Part shown: positions 10,399-20,345 of the stretch, piece by piece
How positions within the stretch are numbered: the first letter of the stretch is position 1
Layout of the letters: the number at the start of each line of letters is the position of its first letter
Assembly: GCA_009733715.1 (NCBI GenBank)
Contig: WMKJ01000101.1
Location: 1 to 46,663 of the forward strand
Direction of reading: 5' to 3'
Length of the DNA: 46,663 bases
Origin: Herpomyces periplanetae
Taxonomy: Eukaryota; Ascomycota; Laboulbeniomycetes; Herpomycetales; Herpomycetaceae
Made by a program: the position numbers and the translations under genes
The notes under the pieces: model-generated
Seen by the model: the letters and a program-made list of their open reading frames with translations, nothing else
Databases searched by the model: none
Told to the model about the DNA's origin: nothing

Positions 10399-11529
10399 TA
10401 AAACATAAACTTCTAAATATATTATTGATTACACGTGTACTTACCCAAATAAGCTGAGATCTATCATTTGCTCATGCCGGGCGAAGCACAGATGTCTTCG
10501 GATCAGATCCCACCAATCATTTATCCTTTCTCTCCCGCAATATCGGTATCTTACTTGCCCACAAATAACCAACTTTTCAACATGAAACCCGGGACCCCAA
10601 TTCTATCCCGATAACTCACATAATATCGGATCTCGGTACTTAGTTCCCTAGGACTGATTTCGGTGTCTTCACTCCATTATATCATGGGGTCAATTTTTGA
10701 ACAGGTAATTGAAAGAGTAATAAATTGCTAATTTCTTTAGGTGGTTAGCATTTTTACGGGCCGGTCTGATCCAGGTTGTAAAGCTTTACTTCGGGTCGGG
10801 CTGTGTCAGTGCGGAGAGAACTATAGTGGGCTAAGCCAGATCAAGTTAATGTATGTTTTTTTGAAACTTATCTCAACTCAGTCCCACTAATTAGTTATTT
10901 CCAACGCATTAAATTATACATAGTTGGCTTATGTTTGTAAATGATTTGCACTCTTTCCAGTATTCATACCCGAGGATCTCTAGCATGAATTTACTGTCCC
11001 TTTTCAACATATATTCCTCTCAACTAACCTTATCCACTGAATTCAATTTTACAGATTATTCTGACGAACATCGTTACAAATTGAATAATCATCAGAACTT
11101 CACTTAATTGCCTCGTGAAAATTGTACTGATAAAGATATTTTATACTTATTCATAGATCATTTAAGTATTTTAATCAACTTTGTAATCATTTACACTTAT
11201 GTGGTTCTGAATTCCGTTTATCAGTATTTTTCTCTATCCTATCTTTATAATATTTTCCCTGGACTCACCGTTGTCAGACAAAGCATATTGTGTTCTCAAT
11301 ATTCCCTCAGACTAAGTTGAAAGTTACCTTTAAATATAGCAAAATTTATCTCAATTATCAATAGAAATATTAAAATCCAAAATTAAGAAATATTTATTCC
11401 GCCCAAGGTATCACTTTTTTTGATAAGTACACATGAATATCGTTAAATCTCGTGACTCTAATCTTCTCAGGACAGTGGTTAAATGAGGACTGATTTTAGA
11501 TAAATTTAAATTTACCGTTGCACAAGCTA

Positions 11530-11568
11530 TACATGTGTACGTATACATATACATGCACAGGTACATGT
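11530..11568. repeat. Alternating purine-pyrimidine tract
   Basis: TACATGTGTACGTATACATA and the following ATACATGCACAGGTACATGT-like sequence alternate purine and pyrimidine with few breaks. It is the third such tract in the CET1-RPN2 gap. Confidence 0.6.
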
Positions 11569-11729
11569 CTTTGGCATACATTTTCTCAACACGTTTAATT
11601 AGATTTGGATATAAATGAATAGTAATCCAACCAATGTATTGGCTATTTACACTGTGCACTCACTCTAACCAGATTAGGACAATGCTCTACCTAACAATAG
11701 TAACCTGTTTAAGTTAACGTTAAATATAA

Positions 11730-11920
11730 TCTGCAGGTCATATGATGTAGGAAGTTTTTAGAAATAAATTTGTTCTTTGGCCTTAAATAAAAATAAATTT
11801 TAATAATAATGTGATTGTTAGTATCGTAAAATAAATTGTAGTATGATACACTACAATAAGGTACAGTATAGTACAATTCATATATAATGTTATAACATAT
11901 TATAAATCTAACATTGTATA
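11730..11920. other. AT-rich stretch with short palindromes
   Basis: Strongly AT-rich sequence. TTGTAGT (11836-11842) pairs with ACTACAA (11850-11856). A perfect 12-bp palindrome ATGTTATAACAT follows at about 11886-11897. Such sequence unwinds easily and could be an origin or matrix attachment region, but no specific consensus was recognised. Confidence 0.4.
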
Positions 11921-13149
11921 GGTAATTATACACATCGAAACCGTTTACCGACAAATTATGTTAATGACCCTGTTAGTATTACACGTAAGCGCAGTTAAAT
12001 ATACATAAGAATTAGCAGTAGCATCGTAGTATGGTCATTAAAATTGATCTGTCTAATCACATTTACTATACAGACGTCGAGTAATTATGAACCCCGTAGG
12101 TTAACCCCGCTTGCTGTTTTAAATATATCTCATCACACTTAACCTACATTACATTACACGCCACTCAACACTGCCACTTCTGTCAATATGCATCCATTAA
12201 ACTTAGCTATAGTGTATAATTCTCACAAAAACATGAATATTCTCATCTTCATACGCACCCAAATCCACACATACACACGTAAAACTGTGAACTATTTACC
12301 CTTTCACTATACAACTAGATTAGTAATTGTAGTAGAAAAAGGTTAAGATTATGCGCAAGTATGAATGTAATGGATTAAGTAGGTTGGCATAGAAAAGTGA
12401 ATGTTCAACCAATTTGTTTGGGTAAATCAAAGGTGTTTACCCTTTTGCTCATTTCATACCTCATGTCACTATGCCACTACACCCTTATATAGAAGTTCAC
12501 CATACCTAGTCACACGCTTAAACCATACTCATCTGTAACTTCCCCCGACTCAGCCGCATTAACTAACGCCACACAAACTCAATCATCCTCTAGCCCCTCC
12601 CACCTAGCATTTTCTTGGACGATTATCTAATCAACCCAATTTTAATGAGTGTATTTAAAGATTTGCTCGACCAGATTTACCCGGAGAATCTAGGCTCTTC
12701 GAATAAATACCTTTCTCTGTAACGAGATATTATTGCCGTTTCGAATTTTTTCACTCAAAGAAGTTAATTAACCTCGATTACGAATTGCGTTTAACAAGGT
12801 GTATACTTGTATTTGTTTATGTTAATATTTCGATTTTCCCATCTCCCTTAATCGGGCTGGCTAAACAATTCTTCTTAAGCGTTTTTACGTGTCATCTGTT
12901 GCATCGCATCTCTTCTCGTATTTATTAGTCAGCCTACTCGAACTAGTGAATCAGGTGGTTAAGGCTGACTATTCCCATTGGGACTTTCGTTCCTTTTAGT
13001 CTGGGATTTTTACGCGGTCAAAAAAGGATATTTCCTCACACTTTCGTTTACTCAACTTCATCATCGTGCCGTTTAAATTTTTTCGCGTCAAAATAACTAT
13101 TGCGAACATATCATCTTTTTCCTTTTTTACCCACCACCTCTAGCTTACC

Positions 13150-16100
13150 ATGGTCGGTCTTACTATGGCAGCAGGTCTCGTGGGACTTTTGTCCGAACAA
13201 GACCCATCGCTACGAAGTTTTGCTTTACATAGGATTAACGAAAATATTAATCTACTTTGGCCCGAAGTATACTCAGCAATTCACTTGATCGAAGCTTTCT
13301 TCGAAGATCCAAACTTCCCTGAACGTGAGCTTGCCGCTTTGGTAGCTGCTAAAGTTTACTATCAACTTCAGGAGTATGAGGAGAGTATGGTATTCGCTCT
13401 ATCTGCTGGCAATCTTCTCCGACTTGATGAGCCCGGTGAATTCGAAGATACTATAATTGCCAAGTGTATCGAATCTTACATTTCTCTTCGTTCACTACAA
13501 GTCAACCCCCAGCCCTCTGCTACTGATGATAATTCATCAAATCAACTAACAGCTGCCTTTTCCGCTTCATCTCGCGATGCTACCGGGAATTCTCTCTTAC
13601 CAACCACACCTTTTTCTATGACCGTAGTTCCCTCGAAATCTCTTTTAGCTCGTACTGATTCCAAGTCCACAGATTCCAATCTTTCGGAACGAACTGTTCA
13701 AAATCCTCCTCTGGTCATTCAACGTAACGTGTTAAAAAATTTATATTCCGTTATAAACCAACTATTTGAAAGCTGCTATCAAGTAGAAGCTTACCATCAA
13801 GTAGTCGGTATCGCCATTGAAGCGCGTCGACTAGACGTTTTACGAGAGGCCATCTGTCGTGCTAGTCAGGACGACAAAAAAGGCAAAAATAGTGCTATTC
13901 GTGCCGGTTTGAAGAGTGAACAGCTCATACAATACGTGATAGATTTGTGCATGAATGTAGTTCAGCAACGCGGATTCCGTACACAAATTCTTCAACTGAT
14001 ATTAGACTTGTTAAACGAGATACCTAATCTTGACTACTTTTCAATTGCCAAATGTGTAGTTCATATCGACCAACATTCCATGGCATCAAATATGCTGCGC
14101 CAACTCGTAGAAAAGGGTGATCCCCGGTCTCTAGCTACCGCTTTTCAAATCTCTTTCGACCTTTACGAAAATGGTACTCAAGGTTTCCTATCAAAAATCG
14201 TAGCGGAGCTGCCAGAAATTTCAACCGAAAAGGAAGAGAATTTGCCTGTGGCAAATAACGCAGAAACTGGTGACCTATCAGAATCCACTACCAATACCGA
14301 AACCTCATCAAGCTCGGCCTTATCAATGAAAGATTCTTCAACGACAGTAATCGCAACGCGTATTAAACCCCGGCCAGATAGTGAATATGAAAAGAAGGCT
14401 TTTACAAGCATCCACCAAATATTAACGGGAGCGAAGCCTATTGCTTTGAACCTTGAATTTCTCTATCGATCTAATCGCCACGACGTGGCTATTCTTAACC
14501 GAATACGTGACAGTCTGGAAGCTAGAAATTCTATATTTCATTCAGCCGTAACGTTTGCTAACGCGTTAATGAACTCGGGTACTACCCATGATGCATTTTT
14601 TCGGCAAAATCTTGAGTGGCTTGGTAAAGCTGTTAATTGGAGTAAATTTACCGCTACTGCTGCTTTAGGTGTGATTCATCGTGGAAACATTGGTCAGGGT
14701 CAGAAGTTATTGGAACCTTATCTTCCTAAAGAGTCTTCCGCTGGTGGTTCAGTTTATAGTCAAGGTGGTGGGCTTTACGCCCTAGGCTTAATATATACCA
14801 ATCATGGCGCACACGTTCTTGATTACCTTCGAAATCAGTTTAATCGAGCGTCTGAGGAAGTTGTACAACACGGAGGCGCATTAGGTTTAGGTGTTGCGGG
14901 AATGGCAACGGGATCCACAGAGATTTTCGAAGAACTACGGAATGTATTGTATACCGACTCTGCTATTAATGGAGAAGCCGTTGGCTTAGCAATGGGACTT
15001 GTGATGCTTGGTACCGGGCATACTAGAAGTTTAAACGATATGATTCATTATGCTCATGAGACACAGCACGAAAAAATTGTTCGTGGACTTGCGATGGGAA
15101 TTGCTCTGATTATGTACGCTCAGCATGAGAGAGCTGATGAATTGATTAATTTACTGTTAAAAGATCCTGATCCAAGTTTACGTTATGGCGGAGTAATGAC
15201 TATAGCTATGGCTTACTGTGGCAGTGGTAGCAATCGAGCAGTTCGAAGATTACTACATTTGGCGATTAGCGATGTGAATGATGATGTACGACGAGCTGCA
15301 GTTATGTGCTTGGGATTTGTGTTATTCCGTCGGCCAGGATGTGTTCCCCGAATTGTTGAATTACTTTCTGAAAGTTATAATCCTCATATTCGATATGGAG
15401 CTTCGATGGCCTTAGGTATAGCATGTGCTGGTACTGGCTTAAATGAAGCCATTGACTTATTAGAGCCAATGGTAAAGGATTCCGTGGACTTTGTTAGACA
15501 AGGTACACTTATCGCATTGGCTATGATAATGGTTCAGCAAAATGAAAATATGAACCCTAAAGTCAGCAGTATACGCAAAACATTGGCGAAAGTGATTGGT
15601 GAAAGGCATGAAGAGGCAATGGCCAAGTTTGGTTGCGCATTAGCCTTAGGAATTATAGATGCGGGAGGAAGAAATTGTACTATTGGCCTTCAAACACCGT
15701 CCGGGAACCTGAATTTATCAGCGATAGTGGGAATGGCAGTTTTTACACAGTACTGGTACTGGTTCCCTTTGGCTCATTTCCTGTCATTGGCATTTACACC
15801 GACAGCAATTATAGCGATTGATCAGGATTTGGAGATACCACGAATTACATTCCACAGCGCAACGCGACCTAATTTATTTGATTATCCACCTGAACAAGAA
15901 GTGAAAGTTGAGGAGTCACTGGGTAAAGTGAAGACAGCCATATTAAGTACAACAGCGCAAGCCCAACGGCGTAAGCTTGCAAAAGAAAGGCAGGCTAGAA
16001 GAGAGAGTACCGAAGCAATGGACATTGATCCACGACCGTCTACACCTAAAAGCGCAGTTGGGAGTAACTTCAAAGAGGATGAGCTGGGAGCTAATAAGTC

Positions 16101-16928
16101 ATTGGAAACCGTCAAGGATAAGAGTGAGAATGGGAAAGTAAATATGAACAGTCAATATACCGGCGGAAAATCGGTCACATCAGAGGGGTTGTCTGCGTCA
16201 ACAATGACGACAAATGCAGCCATTGTTACGACGGATGAAAGTTCAACTGTGGATGTTAGAAAATCGTTGGGTAAAGGTAGCATTAAGAAGGGAGACACAC
16301 GCAAACGAACTGGACGTGATAAAGTTGGATTTGAGATTGATAATATGTCACGGGTGCTTCCGGCACAAATTAAGTACATTACGTTTACTAGTGAACGCTA
16401 TGCACCTGTAAAACGAGTGAGTTCATTTGTGGTTATTGTACTGTGTTGGAGTGAAAGTTTATTTGCTAACATATATTACAGCCTACCTTGGGAGTTACGG
16501 TACTGGTGGATACAAAACCTGACGAACCGAAGAATTTAATCGATGTTAAAGCTAGAAGAACCGTAGTAGCTGCTCCCACTGCTTCATCTAGTGGAGTGAC
16601 ATCATCGTTTGGCGGAATACCTACAGGACTTCCAGGAATACCTTCATCGGCTAATGACCTCAGATTGAATGCGTTACAACAGTTTTTCGAGTCGGTTCAG
16701 CAACAACATTTAGATGGGTTGACTAGCGGGTCTACAGCGCCAACGAATAATCAATTAAGAAGTAGTGGGGAAAATAATTCGTCCAACGATATTAGTTTAT
16801 CAGGATCTGGGGCTTTTGCTGCGGTCGGTGTATTGACGGCATGGGATGAGGGGGTGGATGGTGAAGATGATGCTTCAACTCCCAATGAATTCGAGTATGA
16901 AAGTGATGAACAACAAGAAGGCGATTAA
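13150..16928 (+). CDS. RPN2: 26S proteasome regulatory subunit Rpn2 (PSMD1)
   Basis: Two exons, 13150-16416 and 16482-16928, give about 1237 residues. The 65-nt intron (GTGAGT donor, GCTAAC branch site, TACAG acceptor) rejoins VKR to PTLGVTVLVDTKPDEP in phase 0, matching the family's conserved C-terminal segment. Rpn2 is the large scaffold of the 19S base that holds Rpn13 and contacts the ATPases. The N-terminal helical part begins in family style (LLSEQDPSLRSFAL). Proteasome/cyclosome repeats run from about residue 545 to 865 (for example GALGLGVAGMATG, GEAVGLAMGLVMLGTG, RYGASMALGIACAGTG). The chain ends in NEFEYESDEQQEGD, which resembles the human C-terminal PFEYIDD peptide that binds Rpn13. 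Ser/Thr-rich spacers lie near residues 120-180 and 355-410. The tail also holds a charged spacer at about 920-1050. Confidence 0.96.
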
Positions 16929-17582
16929 TTAGATTTGTCTTCGATTAAAAGTTAACGTGGGCAACAACATGCTTGTATTACGTGTGAAAGATGGTGGGGG
17001 GTACGCTATGCACGAACAAGCGAACGAGTGAGGTAACTAGCGTGCGTACGTGCGTATGTACGTGCGTGTATATCTACATTTGCGTAACGATGTATGAAGA
17101 TGGTGAGTCGTGTTGTTTCAGGGTAAATTCTCAATATAAATCGGGAGAACTGATGGAAGACTAGAAATGCAGACGAAGGGTGATATTAAACCAATGCTAT
17201 GCGTAACTGGATTCATTTTAAGCTTAATAACGTCACCAGACGCTTGTTTGGTCGAGTGTACTGAACATTGTAATAAACTAATTTCTCTTAAAAGTAATCA
17301 TTCCGGATTGCTGTCTAATTGACACAATTTTCATGTTTAAATTTTGCCTCTTCAAATGTTACTTCGAACACAATAAACGTATTAACCTATACAGTTTTCC
17401 AAATTTTGTAATTTACGAAATCCATTGTCATATCCCCTTCACCCCAGCCAATCCAACCCTCGTATTCCTACTACATGCCGAAGTTCTCTAGTTTTCATCC
17501 TAGAAACACCAGTCTCCAGCAGCGCGCTCGCACAGAGCGTTCAGCCATCGAGGCCTTCTCAGTTGGACGAGCTGGGTTCGTC
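16929..17582. other. RPN2-NOG2 convergent 3' region
   Basis: Gene-free 650 bp between two converging genes, so it should hold both 3' UTRs and poly(A) sites. The only structure is an alternating purine-pyrimidine tract at 17041-17072. Confidence 0.6.
17041..17072. repeat. Alternating purine-pyrimidine tract 3' of RPN2
   Basis: CGTGCGTACGTGCGTATGTA and the next twelve bases alternate pyrimidine and purine throughout. It uses the same ACGT/GCGT/GTAT words as the tracts upstream of CET1 and NOG2. It sits about 110 bp after the RPN2 stop codon. Confidence 0.7.
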
Positions 17583-19845
17583 TTAGGGATTGGAAGATGA
17601 GGGAGAAGGATTACTTTCATGGATGGATTTGCCGGCATTTTGAGTATCTTGCCAATTGGGTTCGAGGGAAAGTTCCGGGGGAAGAGTGAACCAAGGTAAT
17701 TTACCACGTATAAAATCATTTAATACTACGCGCGCAGTACCATCGATGTCGGCTTCACCACCTTTGAGCAACCGGCCACGTTTACGCGATAACATCTCCA
17801 GAAATTCCGTGGAATCTTGATACCCTGTTACTTCGTACGTGGAACTAACATGACGGGGACGACATTTTTGTATGACAGCGTCAATATATTGGGACGGAGT
17901 CTCGACTCGCTCAACGCGTACTACACCGTGTAGAAGTATATCGGTATCGGATAAATCGGTACGGGGTGGTACAATTCCCGGGCAATCAATCAGGTAAATA
18001 CGCTTCATTAAGCTGATGTACTGCCAATCTTTTGTTTCACCAGGTCTACCAGGAAATTGGTCAGTATGCGGATGATTAAAAAAACTACCCAGTACGCAAG
18101 CGTCTGTATTAACCACCATCTGCCCGGTGGCAATTTTTGACGTAAATATCGGAGGTAGGGAAGAAGGAAAGTTTAACAAAGCTGAAATATCCTTTTGCTA
18201 ACTCACATGGGAGCAACGTTACACACTTTTTTACCACGGAGTGCATTGATCATGGAGGATTTTCCCGTGTTAGGATAACCAATAAATCCAACGGATATCT
18301 GACGCCGATTAGTGTGCAGGGAAGAAAATTGTCGCAAAACATTGATTAATGCACCCTTTCCAAAAGGATTCGTAACGGAAGATTTAAAGGCTAGTGTGGG
18401 ATACTCCTTCGATAAATGTTTAACCCATCGTGACTAGGCAAGTTAGCGTAAGCTAGCGAGGACATACAGCGCAACGCAACATGTGTATGTGGGTAATTCA
18501 TTAACAGGCAAACTAAACTAATGTTCGCATCTTTACTACGAACTCAAGGATTCAAATGGCTGTATGAGTGTGTTCACAACAGCACATGCCTCGCCTTCAA
18601 CTCAAAGATGCATAAATCAAGTATCCGTAACTTGATGATAACCGTGTAAAACACACGAATCATCAAGACAGTGTGCCAGAAGAAAATTTGTTCCGAGCAC
18701 ATCAAGGAAAATTTTGATCAAATAATCTCCCCACATCGTAACGGAGCTTCGACCATAAAATAAATGGCTGCGTATAGGCATTTCGCATGTCCATTTTAAC
18801 CCATCGAATTCCTGACTTGATCGTGGGGATTCACATGCAGATAAATTCACCTCTTCCTTCTCGCCCCAAAAATCCACAAATCTCATCATTACTGTGTTAA
18901 CTTACCGCGATACTCGAAGGAATTAAATCGCACTTATTCAAGGCAAACAGTATATGTTTATGCGCCGCTTCTTTCTTTATATACTTTTCAACACTCAGGC
19001 ACCGTGTTCCCAATGGATCTCGTGCATCAAGAACTATTATTTGCTCGTGTGCGTTAGGTTGGATGAACCGTCAGTTTGCTAATTAGCCAAGCGATGCTTT
19101 ACCCCACGATAAATTGAACATTCAACAAAGACTAACCATGAATTAGCACATCCGATGAATCGATCACCTTGTATAATTCGTTCCAGAGCCTCCGACTTTG
19201 ACCCTTGGAAAATATAGGCTCGCGGGCTTGATCGGTTGAACCGTCAGGCATGCCTATATTAACATCTGATTCTGATGGCCCAAATATCGCATCGTTATGT
19301 TCGTTATTTATTGTATTTTCATACTCTTGATTCAATTGTGTAGCTCGTTCAGAAAACGCTTGTAAGCTGTCCACTTCGAGCTTAACTTGTCGTTTACGTG
19401 CTTTGGGACCAAAAGTTTCGCTAAACGGCATACTATCCAAAGCAACCTTTGCCGCATACTTTTTAACACCATTAGCATCTCGTTGCTCATCACGTACCAG
19501 CGTCATAGGTAACTTTCCACGCTTGAGAAGATAAGAGTATGGATCAGACGTTTGCGATGCAATTGCTGCGCGAAATGTATTTAACGCTTCTTGCGTTATA
19601 ACCCTTGAATTTGTAAACCATTTCCTGTGGGGTTCTATCCTTGCTATAGGAATCTCCTTGGACTGGTAGGAAGCGGCTTTAACAATTTTTCCATCTCTGT
19701 TGCGCGTCGCTTTACCATCCTTAAACATACGAAGTGTCTTTAATTTTTTAACATCACGATAAAAATTCTCTCCCTTGACCGTTGAATCTGATTTAACTCC
19801 ACCCGCTCGTGCTCGCCTCTCAGATTCTTTCTTAAATTTTCCCAT
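17583..19845 (-). CDS. NOG2: Nucleolar GTPase Nog2/GNL2, 60S ribosome assembly
   Basis: Four exons on the minus strand: 19845-19137, 19033-18906, 18433-18207 and 18045-17583, giving 508 residues (yeast Nog2 is 486). All three joins keep frame and rebuild conserved text: [37 protein letters not shown] and [17 protein letters not shown]. Donors are GTTAGT, GTAAGT and GTGAGT. Nog2 is a circularly permuted GTPase that binds pre-60S particles late in nuclear maturation. Its motif order G4 (NKCDL), G1 (GYPNTGKSS), G3 (DCPG) is visible here. The N-terminus [16 protein letters not shown] and VKGENFYRD are family hallmarks, as is [15 protein letters not shown] near the C-terminus. The middle intron is 472 nt, much longer than the others, and is rich in inverted repeats. 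The gene shares a 500-bp divergent promoter with NOP7. Confidence 0.95.
18434..18905 (-). ncRNA. Candidate intronic H/ACA snoRNA in NOG2 intron 2
   Basis: This is the whole 472-nt intron, given because transcript ends cannot be set. On the transcribed strand it contains three inverted repeats. One is GCATGT/ACATGC (18838-18785) with an inner CCCA/TGGG stem. The second is CTTGATGAT/ATCATCAAG (18667-18631) with an inner CGTGT/ACACG stem. The third is GCATCTTT/AAAGATGC (18611-18527), followed after two bases by ACA (18524-18522), the layout of an ACA box. Established knowledge: the S. cerevisiae NOG2 intron carries snR191, an H/ACA guide for two conserved 25S pseudouridines. Against the call: I see no clean ANANNA H box before the last hairpin and could not find an snR191-like guide by eye. 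Confidence 0.35.
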
Positions 19846-19856
19846 ACTTCACCGTA

Positions 19857-19894
19857 TGTGTGCGCACATGCGTACGCATGTGCATATGTATATT
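19857..19894. repeat. RY tract with perfect 20-bp palindrome at the NOG2 start
   Basis: Alternating purine-pyrimidine tract containing GCACATGCGTACGCATGTGC (19864-19883), which equals its own reverse complement over all 20 bases. It ends 18 bp from the NOG2 ATG at 19845, so it probably lies in the 5' leader, where the RNA could fold into a hairpin. Confidence 0.75.
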
Positions 19895-19998
19895 ACACCA
19901 CCAACAATTAAAAAATCGCCTAAATAAAAATTCCAAAGCTAACACACATAATTTGAATATATCAGAATATCCATTAAGTATCTTTATCCGATAATTCC

Positions 19999-20007
19999 AA
20001 AATTTTT
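19999..20007 (-). promoter_or_regulatory. RRPE-like element in the NOG2/NOP7 divergent promoter
   Basis: The minus strand reads AAAAATTTT, the core of the ribosomal RNA processing element that marks ribosome-biogenesis promoters in yeasts. Both flanking genes are 60S assembly factors. No companion PAC motif (GATGAG) was found. AT-rich promoters produce this word by chance fairly often. Confidence 0.35.
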
Positions 20008-20345
20008 ATTTCTTCCCAAAATTTCCGCATGTTGAAGGCGAAAATCTACCACCGGAATATCCTTGATCCCGTAGGGTCCCAGCTGAGATAAGCGGTAGCT
20101 TAGTAAGGTTGAAGGGGGACTAAGGTTGGTTCTCGGGAAGATTTCAGTTAAATTCCCACACTCACGCACATTCTGATTTTACGCTGGTTTAACTTTTTCT
20201 TCCAAACGGATTGCTTGCATTGGATAGTTGATGAATTTGCTGTACAAAATTTAATGATATCTTTGAGATATTAGGATATCTGGGACACTTTCAAATTAAT
20301 TATTACATATCCCAACTATTTTACAGTGTACGATCAGTGCTAATT

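Larger units (their letters stand above)
9050..13149. other. 4.1 kb gene-free interval between CET1 and RPN2
   Basis: This is the longest stretch without a recognisable gene. It must contain the divergent promoters of CET1 and RPN2. Open frames are short, AT-rich and without family features. It contains a hairpin-forming RY tract (9211-9250), a long CA/TA tract (10321-10398), a region of higher GC with repeated ATATCGG and GGTC-like words (about 10460-10870), another RY tract (11530-11568) and a very AT-rich stretch with small palindromes (about 11730-11920). I found no tRNA B box (GGTTCGANNCC) and nothing resembling U1, U2, U6 or 5S RNA by eye. Confidence 0.6.

Noticed and set aside
9050-13149. 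tRNA, 5S or spliceosomal RNA genes in the large gap
   Set aside because: I looked for B-box (GGTTCGANNCC) and hallmark U1, U2, U6 and 5S words on both strands and saw none. A covariance search would be needed to exclude divergent RNAs.
12100-13149. Rpn4 PACE element (GGTGGCAAA) upstream of RPN2
   Set aside because: No exact or near-exact copy on either strand; only GCCAC fragments.
18617-18889. 90-codon minus-strand frame within the NOG2 intron
   Set aside because: It lies wholly inside an intron fixed by conserved flanking protein sequence and resembles nothing.
18881-18890. C-box-like RTGATGA near the start of NOG2 intron 2 (C/D snoRNA idea)
   Set aside because: No CTGA D box is present anywhere in the intron, so a C/D snoRNA is not supported.
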